A DNA stretch of 64,000 nucleotides. Source: Amphirosellinia nigrospora (lineage: Eukaryota; Ascomycota; Sordariomycetes; Xylariales; Xylariaceae). The notes below the pieces were generated by a model that ran no database searches, was not told the DNA's origin, and saw only the letters and a program-made list of their open reading frames with translations. The stretch spans positions 620,001 through 684,000 of the forward strand of contig SCHM01000001.1 in NCBI GenBank assembly GCA_004123355.1, written 5' to 3'. Both the position numbers and the translations under genes were made by a program. Within the stretch, counting starts at the first letter, position 1. Each line of letters starts with the position of its first letter. Positions 52,808 to 64,000 of the stretch are shown here, piece by piece.

Positions 52808-53789
52808 GAGCGATTGGTTCGCTAAAAATATAAAAAGGAGAAATAGAAGAAGGGGCAAGGAAATGGAGCTGTGTTGTTGGCCAATGGGTTTGATAGAGGA
52901 GAAATTCAAGTACTCGCTATCTAGCAATGGTGGACTGGGCCGTCGACACAGGATACGGTGTCTATCATACTCTTACTCCTCCTCCTACAACACGGAGACA
53001 ATGGACTTCGTACGGCAGGCTTTTAGCGTTAAGATAATATTCCACTTCAACGCTACTGTTATACGTCCTAGCATGTCTAGATGCGTAGAATGGAACGCTT
53101 ATACCATCATCTCCTTAACCTCAAGCTTCTCGGTGCTCACATATGTGTAACACCAGTTGAAAAGGTAGTATTTCATGCTGATAGTTAAGAAGGGTTTTTA
53201 AACTGACGATGGGATATCTTTGATGGAAGGAAGTCTTGATCGCCTCATTTCTGATGATAAGTTCGGAAGACGACGACGGCGGCATCTATGCTTATAACTA
53301 ATTCATCGTAATAAAAGACCATGCAGGCCCGAATCCCACAACTCTCACTAGAAGTGTTGGGCAGCAACGTAGTTACTAATATTATACTATGTAGCGATGA
53401 AAAATTGATGCGATTGCTGCCCGGAGGGATAGCTATACTGGCACAGGTATCCTCTCTATCTTATCTCATTTCCGGGGGCACGTTGTCTGTCTGGTTGAGC
53501 ATTCCCAATTTGAAGATGGGTTTCAATTTTTGCCCTGAACTACCTGCTACGTGAAAAGCAACAAGGTAGTAAATAGATCTGCACCCGCGAAGCACAGAGG
53601 CTAAACCTAAGTAACGCCACAACGCCGATACAGTTTGCAATAGCCATCTGGTCACTTTCTTTAGGTGATGCCCCTCTATTTCCGTGAAATGCAACCTCAT
53701 TGCCAATCCCGCCAACTCCAGACACCATGTAAATGCATCAATGGCTTTCCCACTTCCGTTCCTTCTACTGATGACCACAATACTGAATT
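52808..53789. other. Convergent 3' region, efm5 and ubp8
   Basis: About 0.98 kb. Overlapping frames on both strands near 53320-53780 have no known motif. Confidence 0.5.
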
Positions 53790-55737
53790 ATGAGAGGGAT
53801 CGAATTATGTAGAATAAGAGATAGGCTTGGCTGCCCAGCACATCGGACTTCTTGGCCAGTTCGACCCGGTGGTCGTTGAAGGAAAACCACTTTGATGGGG
53901 GCGTTAGTATATATGCATACCATAGTAATAGACAGAAGATAATGTAATGACTTACCTGGTCTCCGACTCTACAATAGGATACGTAGTGTCCTGTTTGGTC
54001 TGTTTAGTTGTCTGGAGTTCCAGTCTGTGTGGTTGTGAGTGACTCACCCGTGTCGATCTCGCCAACATGTTCTACCACACTCAGAAGATCGTAAATGCAT
54101 GATCGACTCAGCTCTTGGCTGCCTCCACCGTTCTCGGTCTGACCTCTCGTCGTATAGGGTAGCATGTTCAATTGTAGGGGAAACTGCACCTTAGTGCGAA
54201 TCTTAGATGCAGCTCGATCACGACTGCCTTGCTTAAATTCAAATCTCTATAGCAGGGACATGGTAGTATTATGTCTTGAATGATATGGATAAGAGTAGAC
54301 CTACTTTGAGCTGTATTGAAAGCACGTTGGGTAGAAGCTTAATGCATGGTCTCTCCGGGCCTGTTGGGACGAGTTGCAATTTCGGCATCGATACTCACAC
54401 TTGTCGGACTTGATATATTCTTCATCTAGACAATCTTGAAGGGTTAGTGAAGGCTCTGTCTTCGGCTCCTTCTTGCCCCTCTTCCGCGCCAAGTTCTCGA
54501 GACCTAGGCTTAGGTCGAGGAACGACTCGACTGCGTTCGTAACGCCGCCACAGTTCTGGCAAGTCGTCTGATTCTGAAGCTTGCCGTAGAAGGTTTGGTG
54601 GATGATGCAATTACAGCTATGCTCGCTGCCGGTTTCGGGTTTCCTGCCGTCCCCGTTCCTCTCGTGTAGCTCCTCGGCAAGAAATTGGAAAAACTCATGG
54701 GCGTCTTGTTCCTTTGTGGTGACAAGATTCTCGAATGCCTTCTTCTCAGATATCCAGAATCCAGACAATATATTAGCCGCAGTGTAGCCGTTGGTGTTTT
54801 CCAGCGCATAAAAGTCCTGGAACATGTCGTCCATGGCGCAGCTAAGGCAGTGCGATACTTGGCAATCACCACTCTGATGCCCATCCCCGAGATAAAAGTT
54901 GCGGAGAATAGGATTGTGTAGGAAGCTCTGGAGCACGACGTTTTGGTAACATGTGGCGCCAGCATTGTAGATACCCCGGAGGCCATCCGCACGACATGAC
55001 GCTGGAGTAGTATTGGCGCTGATGTATCTCTGCTCCTCCTTCATACTCTCTTTTACAGAGTCGGAGAACATATCTTCGTGCTTCCTCTTACGGTCTGGAA
55101 AGCATACGTTAGTAACTGAAGCTATTGGGAACTTTGGATTATATAGACTTTGGAGAGGGGAATCACGAATCCGAAACATACTTGAAATGAACCAGTGCCC
55201 ATCTTCCTAATCCTGAGGTCTTCTAACGTGGGATCCCACACAAAGTCCTCGCAGAACTGGCAAAGAGCGAGCCGTTCCTCGAATCGACATCTGTTGGTCG
55301 TGTCGTGTTAGCATAATCTAGCAGCACCTGAGCCTAGGTTAACACCACTTACAGAAACGGTGGCTCTTCTTATTCCCATGTTTCGCGCGCTCGTCTTCGG
55401 GAGGATGGCGGAACATTGTAAGCAAAGGTAATTGGAGGTTAAGGAGGTGGTGATCTGGCCGTCTAAGGCCTTGGAGGTCTGAGAGATGAGGGGATCCTTG
55501 TCGAAGATGACTCTCAACAACATCTTGTAGTACTGAATAGAGCTATTTGTGACATCCTGACTATTGGACAGGAGGAGTTGTACATGCTCTACCCATGAGT
55601 CAGTAGAGGGACACAAGCGGCACAGCAGCTGGAAATCGAGGAGACGGAACTGACCACAGCCAAATAAAGGAGTGCCCGCACGGGGAATTGACCTTGACGT
55701 TCTTGGGCGAGGCGGGCGTAGTAGGTCGGGCAGCCAT
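53790..55737 (-). CDS. ubp8: SAGA-associated ubiquitin hydrolase Ubp8
   Basis: Deubiquitinase of histone H2B in the SAGA co-activator. Start MAARPTTPASPKNVKVNS at 55737, then an N-terminal ZnF-UBP part (PCGHSFIWLW, NYLCLQCSAI, CQFCEDFVWDPTLEDLR), and a C-terminal USP catalytic domain: Cys box GIYNAGATCYQNVVLQSFLH, LENTNGYTAANILSGFW, EQDAHEFFQFLAEELHERNG, zinc-ribbon cysteines (CQNCGGV; YRCRNC), DLSLGLENL, RTKVQFPLQLNML, and the His box HYVSYCRVGDQWFSFND with HRVELAKKSDVLGSQAYLLF. The Cys box reads NAGATCYQN where many USPs have NLGATCYMN; the oxyanion-type Asn/Gln positions remain. At least one one-base loss breaks the zinc-finger exon before the KHGNKKSHRF block. About 540 residues. Identity as Ubp8 rests on the ZnF-USP architecture and length. 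Confidence 0.92.
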
Positions 55738-56916
55738 GGTGCTTGTGCGAGATGGGGTGCGCTCTCCCTCGGTAGGGAGATGAATAAATAGTCGAGCCTC
55801 AGGTATCGCAGTTGGTGCTAAAAGTCTGGTCGAGAGTCGGGGCGGCAAAGGTGAGATGAGACGGTTGTTGACAACGACGATTGTGGCGGCAGCAGCGACG
55901 ATAGGCGAGATCCCAGGAGGTAAGGAGGTAGGGAGGATGAGACGGCGAGTTAAATGGATTCGCAGCGCTGGGAAAAGCGTCGATCAGGCTGCGCGTCGTG
56001 TCAACCAATACAGACAGTGTTCGCAACGTCGAAGCTATGGAGATGCGATTCTTCGAGATGTTGAGCTTCTACCTAGTCTAATTCACGGGCGGTCGAAGCC
56101 GCCTGTCAGCGAGTTTACTATAGGTAATACGTATAAGCTAGCTAAGTACCTGAGAGGTAGGTACCTACCTGTGGGTAAAAGGGTTCTCACCAAGTCGAGG
56201 AGCTGAGCTTATGCCGAGGCCGATGACGACTTGCTGGTGGTTATGGGCTTAGGTTGCGTGCGAGCAGGTCTGTTGCCAATTAAACCGAAACTATCGTCAT
56301 ATCATCGGCGCAGGCCAGAGATGTTGCTTATCAACGCCGGTCAACGAAGATGCTATCCAAGCCGCTCTCACTGCTCGCAGCAGTTCGGGAAGCTGGAATT
56401 CCTTATCGTCCCCTGATCCACTCGCTTATCGGGATACGCTAGCGGGTAGTTCCAGGGTATCGTCACTGGTGTTTGCAGGGGTTAAAGTAGGTAGGTAGCT
56501 GTACCTAAACACCGAGTCCCGTGATCGTGATAGCAAGCCTCGGCAATTCAGTCTACCTAAGACACGTACAAACCGCACTCAAGGACCTTTAAAAGCTTAC
56601 CAGCTTGACATTTTTTAATGATAGCAATTCCTGTCAAGTGCGGTATTGTGATGTGTGCTTGTGAACTGGTATACATTGGTGTAAGACATGAGATAAGGAG
56701 GAAAGAATACGACATCTTGCGTCAACACCCGCATTTGCCTTTATGCCTCGGCCATACACGTACTGTAGGCACAAGCGACTAAGCAACTAGGTAGACTTAT
56801 TGTAGCCTCACCGGTCATCCTCCATAAGTACCTATATAGGTCATCACATAGCCAGTCTTTTTTGGCATGATATCGTCTCGAGTACTGCAATATCACAACG
56901 TCCCAATTATCAAAGG
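55738..56916. other. Shared upstream region of ubp8 and LACTB2-like gene
   Basis: About 1.2 kb with CT-rich and TAGGTA-rich stretches and a perfect 16-bp palindrome (56155-56170). No gene seen. Confidence 0.55.
56155..56170. repeat. Perfect 16-bp palindrome AGGTAGGTACCTACCT
   Basis: Non-coding, in the divergent promoter of ubp8 and the LACTB2-like gene. It shares the GGTA-CC core with other palindromes in the window. Confidence 0.8.
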
Positions 56917-57779
56917 ATGGCTTTACAACTAGTACATCTGCCGAAGTCGAGCGTCTAAGTCCAGATGCATCCGTATACTCGGCGGCAATCCCGGCAAGAT
57001 GCACCTTCAGGGCACCAACACATATCTCCTCGGCACCGGTCCGCGACGCCTGCTCATTGATACCGGTGAGGGAAGTCCTCATGGCAGGCCGCCTTAAAGC
57101 GGGTCTTGGCGGAAGAGAAAGCTACCATCCAGGCCGCTCTATTGACCCATTGGCATCCCGACCACACCCAGGGTGTGCCCCAGCTGCTACAGCTCGTGCG
57201 GATGCTGCTGTGTATAAGTGCGACCCGGCTGCGGGACAGCTGGATATCGCAGACGGCCAGGTCTTCAAGGTCGACGGTGCCACGCTAACTGCCGTGCACA
57301 CTCCGGGCCATACTACTGATCATATGGTCTTCGTGCTCCGGGAGGAGGATGCCCTATTCACCGGCGACAATGTGCTCGGCCACGGCACCGCCGTCTTCGA
57401 GGACCTTGGCATCTATATTTCAAGCCTTGCCAAAATGGAGAACCTGGTCTCCGGCCGCGCATACCCGGGTCACGGCCCCCTCCCCCGAAGCACGGGCCAA
57501 GATCGCCGAGTATATCTCCCACAGGCGTCAAAGAGAACAGCAAGTTATTGAAACGCTGAGTTCCGCCAGAGATTCGTCGTCGGCCTCCGGCGATGCGGCG
57601 ACTACGGCTGCATGGGCTCCCATGGAACTTGTCAAGGTCATATATCGGGATGTTCCTGAGGATCTCCACATACCAGCATCGTACGGTGTCATTCAAATTC
57701 TGAAGAAGCTCCAAGCAGAGACAAGGTTGTTCTTGAGCAGGGAGATAGGTGGCGTCTTAAGGACAAACCAAATTTGTAG
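56917..57779 (+). CDS. LACTB2-like metallo-beta-lactamase-fold hydrolase
   Basis: Zinc hydrolase of the beta-lactamase fold, related to the mitochondrial endoribonuclease LACTB2 and to fungal MBL thioesterases. Start MALQLVHLP at 56917, then [36 protein letters not shown], the metal-binding [53 protein letters not shown], and PGHGPLP with [16 protein letters not shown]. The C-terminal winged-helix-like block ([20 protein letters not shown] then KKL and KDKPNL) ends at 57779. About six one-base frame breaks, for example near 56930, 57090, 57200, 57490 and 57720. No polyketide synthase lies nearby, so the LACTB2 reading is preferred over a secondary-metabolite thioesterase. No intron is required. 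Confidence 0.9.
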
Positions 57780-59254
57780 GCTGCTTAGCAGTTTCATACA
57801 TGGTGCCGCTGCTAGAATGCTAATTTTGCATATGCTTCAGACAATAATAATACGGGGCCGCTGGTCCCAACACCCTGGGGTCATCCATCCCGTACGGCAT
57901 ACATATACGGAATCTTCTTTGCGAGAGGAAGAGCGATAAATGATACACACATATGGCGATCGAATTTGAGCGCTGAATATGGGTATTGGCGTTTACTTCA
58001 CACTCTATGTTTTCCTAGATCAACTATTTACCTACCATGTCACACGCTTTACGACGTCTTGGATGTAGTACCAAAAAAGCAACCACTTCATTGGGGTTCG
58101 CAGCTCGCGGACGGAGTTGGGTCTCGGGATCTTAATCCGGTCCCCATTTCTCAAACCAACGGGTACTCCGAATGGTCAGACAGTGAATCCTTCATCGCAC
58201 AAGGTCACGCGAGATCGAATGGTTTACATCTCACGATCTTGATTTTGACATCCCAGCTATCATTCAATCTCCTTATACGGCATAGATTTGGCCTACAACG
58301 ATTTCATGATATATTTCAAGAGTGAGCGAATTTGGATGCAAGGACCGGAAGTTGTCGTATGATATCTGCCATTCTCGATAGAGAGATATTTGTGTGTACA
58401 GGCGCCTTATTATCATGACTACTGGCGCGCAGCCTCTGTATGGCGTGCATCGCAATCACTCGCGGACTCTGGCAAAATAGGCAATAAGGCGAGAGGATGC
58501 TATGCATAGCGTATAATCGCTTTTGTTATCCGGAACCATCAACAATTAATACGAGGAATGATAGTCCCAGACTTCGGGACCGACATGGGAGATACAAATT
58601 GAATAACTGTAAGAGTAAGGTATCAATTGAATGATGTGAGAATCAAGGCGACTGTACCTCGCCTTGCTATCATGGAGATAGTTTTTGACTGTTGTTCCTG
58701 TTTTACCAGTCCCTGCCAGGCTACAGGTAATTCACTTATCAAGACAGGGTATCGGAAATTATCAGCCAGGCAACAACTTTGTAGCCAACCGAAGTCATGG
58801 AATATTTTAAGGATAGATAGAACAATCCTTCGCAAGATACCACCATGGGGAGAGGATGTATGGTAGTTCATACGAAGCTTGAGGACGAATCACGTGGAGT
58901 AAGATATACCGTGTTAATTTAGTGGCCAGGCAGAGGAGCATTGTCATTGGTATTACGTAGAATGCATATACTACCGTAGTTCATTGACGCATGGCTCTAA
59001 CCCATTGCTTGTCCTAGGGCTGAGGCTGATCCTCGAGGCTGAACAAGATCGCCCGTTCTATGATATGGGCAAAAATCGTTTACACACACTCACGTAGTTT
59101 GAAAAATGTCGGTATGAACGGAGAAGTGAAGAGCGCGGAGATACACAGCATTCGTGTAGTTGTCCGTCACACAACTGGAATGCACGGCATGTGATGGCAA
59201 TTATTGGTTACCAAGAACACTGAAGAAGTCAAAAGAAAAACCCTACCTGCTACT

Positions 59255-59278
59255 ACTTGCCATACCTGTATGCCAAGT
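59255..59278. repeat. Inverted repeat 1 of cluster (ACTTG...CAAGT)
   Basis: ACTTGCCATACCTGTATGCC followed by AAGT reads nearly as its own reverse complement with two mismatching positions. Confidence 0.65.
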
Positions 59279-59297
59279 AACGCAGTTCGTTTGCATA

Positions 59298-59321
59298 AAC
59301 TTATGCCGCTAGCGGCAAGTT
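59298..59321. repeat. Inverted repeat 2 of cluster (core TGCCGCTAGCGGCA)
   Basis: A perfect 14-bp palindrome TGCCGCTAGCGGCA, extended by AACTT and AAGTT flanks with a small asymmetry. Confidence 0.75.
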
Positions 59322-59329
59322 CATCGCCA

Positions 59330-59345
59330 TTGGCCTACCGGCCAA
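59330..59345. repeat. Inverted repeat 3 of cluster (TTGGCC-TACC-GGCCAA)
   Basis: Six-base perfect stem with a four-base loop. Confidence 0.75.
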
Positions 59346-59373
59346 CCCAATTTGGCATCAATTAAAAACCAAC

Positions 59374-59397
59374 GTGCTTGGCATACAACCCAAGCAC
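59374..59397. repeat. Inverted repeat 4 of cluster (GTGCTTGG...CCAAGCAC)
   Basis: Eight-base perfect stem with an eight-base loop (CATACAAC). The loop and inverted repeat 1 share the string TGGCATAC or its complement. Confidence 0.8.
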
Positions 59398-62354
59398 GGC
59401 ACTGGCGGAAACTAGCGGCGAGAGAGGCGCGGGACTTTCTCTGTCCTTTCAAACATGCACACAATATCCACGTGATGGAACGAGCAGATGACTTCCCAAG
59501 TCGGGTCCTTGCGGGGTGATCGTGATTCGGAATGTTGCAAAACTCCGACCAGCGAGCTCATGACTTCGGAGTCCGATTATTGACCTGCCGTGTCTAAGTT
59601 GAATAAGTTGAATGAGACAGGTTCCTCGTCTCGCTTCGTCTTTGTCTTTGTCTAGATGATTCCTAGTTGTGTGACATGAGCCTGCCTTGTGATCGCGGAT
59701 GACGACCTGTCAGCTCCGGGGTTTGTTTGTGCCAACAGGGGATGAGAAACGGGTTGATAAGATGCTGTAACATGTAACAGCGAGCAGGTATTTGTCAGCG
59801 GGACGCAAAACATTGAGTCGAATCGGTTATTGGTTTTCATAAAAAGCTGCCGGGCGATTTCGGATGAGCATGCCAAGACTTGTACAGAAATTTTTATATT
59901 GGGACCGGGGATGAGTAAGTACATACCTACAGTAGAGTAGTGTAGTAGGGCTAGGAAACCAAAAACAAAAAGAACATCCGCGTCATCCCGTTGCGGACCC
60001 TCTTTATAAGGAATACTCTTCGGCCGAGAAGACCGCTACAATCCTTCAGGCCTTGTCACCGCGTTAGCTTGGCTTTCTAGCTGCCTGTTGTATTGTGCAA
60101 CATTGCATGTGAGACTATGGAATTGATCATCATAGCCAATTATAGAAATTGTATATGAGCTAATAAGAGAACCTTCGGCTATAAGGTGGGATGAATGAGA
60201 AGGTAATAAGAAATTATTATGACTCTCGGAGTTACCAGATCAGGACGATGTGCAAGCCTCTACATGCGGCCCACGGTAGAGACGTCTACCGCTATTTGAG
60301 GTGTAACCATTAGCTGTGATGTACAATAGTTGGGGATATCAACTTGTTACCCCCTAACTATGAAGGATAGTGGTTGGGATGTGCAGACAGTGTTAATTTT
60401 AGGGTTGGTAGGTTGGTAGATGTTGTATTGGTGTGCATATATTAGGCCCATCATGGATTACACGAACTGCTACTAACCCATGGAAAAGAGTTTGTTGCTC
60501 ATAGGACCTCTTAGAAGAGGTCGCCGGCTAGGAATGTTCCAATGTAGGTGGGATGTTGTCTCGGTTTGCCGTCTCTGTAGCGCGATAAACTGTAACGGTA
60601 CTTCTAGGTTTCTGCCAAGCCTGGGATATGTCAACCATTACGGACGAGAGGAGTGAACCACCCCTCGTTAGGAATGATGGTACGAACATCCATGATGGTA
60701 AGGTAACGGGTGGGTTGTATAAATGGATATTACACTAATGTAGGTCACAGTCTTGGGTGTCACTGCATGTCAAGCGTCGGTTGTAGCGGAATTCCGGCTC
60801 TCGCTCTCTGTCACCTTCTTCTACTACTACCTACGGACTGGCGGCAGTACACGTGTAGATGCTTGATTTAAAGCAAGACTACATCACAAATTAACCTAGA
60901 CTTTGGGTAGAAAATAGTCCTCAAATTCCGCACATCAACCACTCGTGTAGGTTTCTGTGTGCGTAATTCCGATGATCGGTCAGAGTACCTAGTGTATATA
61001 CCTATACCGCCAATCCTTGAGGTGCGTGCTGTATGTATGTATGTAGGGACCCCTCGCCCTCTAACTCCGGTCCGCCCGGCAGGTCATGGCCAGCATGGGG
61101 CTAACTCGCCATATTGCACCCCTGCTCTTTGAATAAGCGAAAGCGGGCTACCTACCCTGCAGTGCGACCAGATCTTGATGCCGGGAGCTCGCGGTTCTGC
61201 CAATTCCTCCACTAACCTTACAAAACCCTCTCGCCCAGCACGGCCTAGTCTCGCCTGTCGGCAGCACAACTGGCAAGGCCTGCGAGTCAACGGCGGCGAT
61301 CATTGGACGTGCCCGCAGGCGGATGCGGCCGCCAAGGGTCCGCAAGGGTATCGTCACTACACTACAGCGCACTACACTATCTTCGACATGCAGGCGTGGG
61401 TCGGTGTGATGTGGTTCGATGCTGTCATTCCTCCATTCCTCCCAGCCCAGTGCCGCAGAGCTCTACTGCATCTGCTTGACCGTTGTCTGGTGACAGCCTC
61501 TGACTCCGACTGTTGGCAAAGCTCGGAACCTTCGGATAAGTGATGCCCTCACTGACTCAACTCCCATCATTCTGAGCACACAGATGCACTAAAAACTAGT
61601 CTGCGGCGAAGAGAAGCCATCGTCGACCAAAGTGGCTACAGTACTAGTACACTAAACCTAGGTGCCGCCAGAACGGAGTCCAAGCTTGCCCCGAGCCCAG
61701 CTTACCGTGGCTTGATATGACATGACGGCTTCTTGAAGTTCTTCTCAGATACCCTGGACACCCTGGACACCCTAGGCTGGCTGGGTTGGAGCCTCGCGCA
61801 CGCGACCCAGATGCTCGACCCAAGAAGCAAGCTCCGATGCCGATGTGCATCGCCAGCATAGCGAAATGTTACTGTATCATGTCAATATGTAAAACAAGGC
61901 TTCTGTCATGTATATGTGGAGGCCCGCCCTCGCCTTCCAAGCTTCCCGCCATCACCATACCTGCTTTCCTTTTGCTACTGCTACCTCCACTAAGTACCTG
62001 TTCATAATATTATTAATACACAAGTTTAATAGAGACCACCCACCCAAGGCCTCTCACGATTCCCAACCTCGTCCTCACATTCCGTGCAATACATACACTA
62101 CCAAAACTCCAGATACACTTAAAGACCAACTCTTTATAGAGTCCTGTCTGTCGTGTAGATAGCTCCAAGATATTGGGTAGCACCTAGCTAGTGGGGTTTC
62201 CAGATTTGGATAGGAATGTGTTGATGCGCTCGAGCTTTGTTCGCTTTCGGCCGGTGCCTTTGTCATTATTATACAAATACATCGTCTAGGTAGGGGTACG
62301 GGGCCAACGCAGTTTTGCGCGCTTCTTCGTCAATCAGATTTGGAGCGAGGCACG

Positions 62355-64000
62355 ATGCGGTCACCACAACGAAAGCCTTTAGGTTACTAGCTCTGCTAGC
62401 TATCGCAAGCGCTCTTCCCGCAGTTCTCGCACACGGCGACGAAGACGCAATGAACATGGGCGAGGATGGCGATATGGCGGCGAAGATCCCAAACCTGATG
62501 CCGACTCATACCCTCCGACATACTTTGCGCATCCCGAGCACGTTACTGCCATCTATGCGCACATTGGACTTATGGTCATTGGTTGGTTTTCATGCTTCCA
62601 ACAGGTATGCGAACAGTTGCTATTTCCGAGCTGTTAGAGTACCCAGTAACTAAGACATCTATAGCCGTTATGCTTTCGATTGCGCGATCACGATACACAC
62701 TTGCTGCCCTCCTATTCCTTCCGCACGAATGCGATCGGTGTTTTAGTAGGAATTGTCTACAACGCGAATACACCGGACTTCTACCCAAACAACGCACACC
62801 ATAAACTGGGATGGCTCGTTACTTGGGTTGTGGGCGCTCAGGTTCTTGTAGGTCTCGTCGGCCGGGTTGCTGGTATGATGAGCCAATCATCTCGCCCAGG
62901 TCATAGCAAAGAGGAGGAGCAATCGTTTATACCTGTCTCGACAGAAGCCATGGCCGAACATCACCGTAGAAACAAAGACCTGTTTTCCTCTCCGTACCGG
63001 GAATCCAACGACAGTGGCCCAGGTACAGAGCGAAACACGGAGTCGCTTCGAAGTGCGTCGCTCTCCACAATGGTTGGTCCCGAATCGCCAATCGAGCTCA
63101 GCGACCGGCGCCTGCACTACGAAGAGGATGAGGAGGATTTGGTCTTCAGGCCTGCTGAGATGCAACCTTCGGGCGCCTCGAAGTCATTTATAGCTAAGGT
63201 TGCCAGCAAAATATCCGGCAAGGCATGGAAAATCATCATGTTCGGTTACGAATTCGTGGACCGGACGATTCTGATCCTAGGTTACGTCACACTTTGCACA
63301 GGACTAATTACATATGCGCGTTTCTTCGTAAGTTGTTGGCTACACGTTGTCCGTTTGGATCTTTTCTAATCATCGTAACAGGAGGGACACGAGGTTTTCA
63401 GTGGACTGGCGCATTGGATCAAAGGTGGTATATTTTTTTGGTATGGCATTTTGACCTTGGGTCGATGGTCTGGCAGCTTTGGAGAGCTAGGCTGGGTGAG
63501 TTGCAGTGAAACCCTGACCGCGAAAAGGGCCTTGGTATACTGACCGCAATCCAGGCGTGGAATATTCGCCCCAAGCAGCGATCACAAAAATGGAGACCGA
63601 GTGCTGAATTCGTCGAGGGCGCGCTTATCTTTACATATGGTGCGACGAACATCTTCCTCGAGCATTTAGGTAGCTCTGAATCCACGTTTAGCTCTCAGGA
63701 CCTCGAGCATGTTTCGATTACTATCCTCTTCATTGGAGGTGGCTTAGTAAGTGAACTTCAAGATAGAGCTCACCTTGTATCAGAGACTAACAGAACGGAC
63801 AGCTCGCCATGCTTATTGAGTCTACTCGCATCCGAGAACTGCTCAATACAACGACGACAGAAGCCACACTATCGCATCCCAGTCATGCCTACAGTGATGA
63901 GGAGCGCGCTATGCTCGAGCCTCCGCAGCAGTATGAATTTTCAATCAACCCGATTCCAGCTCTAGTGATCCTCCTACTTGGGATCATGATGAGCTCGCAT
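62355..64000 (+). CDS. YTP1-domain multi-pass membrane protein, partial
   Basis: Member of the fungal Ytp1/DUF2427 family of polytopic membrane proteins of unknown biochemical role. Start near ATG 62355; a signal peptide LLALLAIASALPAVLAHGDE; then YPPTYFAHPEHVTAIYAHIG, LMVIGWFFMLP, an intron, AVMLSIARSRYTL, FRTNAIGVLVGIVYNANTPD, HHKLGWLVTWVVGAQVLVGL, a charged cytosolic stretch with Glu/Asp runs, KAWKIIMFGYEFVDRTILIL, an intron, HEVFSGLAHWIKGGIFFWYG, AWNIRPKQRSQKWRPSAEFV, EHVSITILFIGGGL and IPALVILLLGIMMSSH at the right edge. Several one-base losses (near 62390, 62493, 62588 and 62730) break the N-terminal exons. Two downstream introns are clear. The 3' end is missing. Confidence 0.87.

Larger units (their letters stand above)
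57780..62354. other. Gene-free region of 4.6 kb
   Basis: No conserved protein or RNA gene found. The main content is a cluster of four inverted repeats at 59255-59397. Overlapping frames at 57966-58325, 59652-59924 and 61084-61543 have no recognisable motif. A GC-rich patch lies at 61070-61550. Confidence 0.5.

Noticed and set aside
52650-53150. 166-codon frame after efm5
   Set aside because: Its start lies inside efm5 and its continuation results from a one-base frame change; the conserved end NFECDSWSWK is in the other frame and stops at 52807.
56917-57779. MBL thioesterase of a polyketide cluster
   Set aside because: No polyketide synthase, oxygenase or transporter nearby; neighbours are housekeeping genes and the C-terminal block fits LACTB2.
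57966-61543. Several 80-120 codon frames in the gene-free region
   Set aside because: Overlapping on both strands, no motif and no matching exon signals.

Overview
The window is nuclear DNA of a filamentous ascomycete, most likely a Sordariomycete. Genes are rich in 55-110 bp introns with GTAAGT/GTATGT-type donors, there are no operons, and the white-collar-1 photoreceptor is very close to the Neurospora protein. I can support 20 conserved protein genes, one unrecognised gene and two weak coding remnants. I saw no tRNA, rRNA, CRISPR array, LTR element or intact transposon.

Layout. 0-17 kb: the RSC remodeler bromodomain/BAH subunit (runs off the left edge), the deubiquitinase OTU1, wc-1, a ten-exon formamidase, a multi-pass membrane protein and the peroxisome-inheritance protein Inp1. 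18.6-20.1 kb: an RTA1-type membrane protein. 20.1-30.4 kb: a gene-poor island with one unknown low-complexity protein, minisatellites, an F-box-like remnant and a TPR-like fragment. 30.4-64 kb: housekeeping genes, in order rhomboid Rbd2, mitochondrial aconitase, HIT hydrolase Hnt1, a CSR1-type Sec14 protein, kinetochore Dam1, ribosome-export factor Bud20, GPI transamidase Gaa1, proteasome Rpn9, complex I 40-kDa subunit, methyltransferase Efm5, SAGA deubiquitinase Ubp8, a LACTB2-like hydrolase and a YTP1-domain protein (runs off the right edge). Many neighbours are head-to-head pairs sharing 0.5-1.5 kb upstream regions.

The genes are not a pathway; this is an ordinary core-chromosome segment. 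The strongest global observation is technical: about 17 of the 20 conserved genes carry one or more one-base gains or losses, usually in short homopolymers, that break otherwise excellent reading frames. Because several of these genes are expected to be essential, uncorrected sequencing or assembly error is the best explanation, and gene models here should be read as frame-corrected by eye. Other points worth checking are a cluster of four hairpins at 59.25-59.40 kb, a nested stem-loop at 22.24-22.30 kb, recurrent CCTAGGTA-type palindromes, and very small exons (14, 15 and 19 nt) in three unrelated genes. I found no convincing new multi-gene system.
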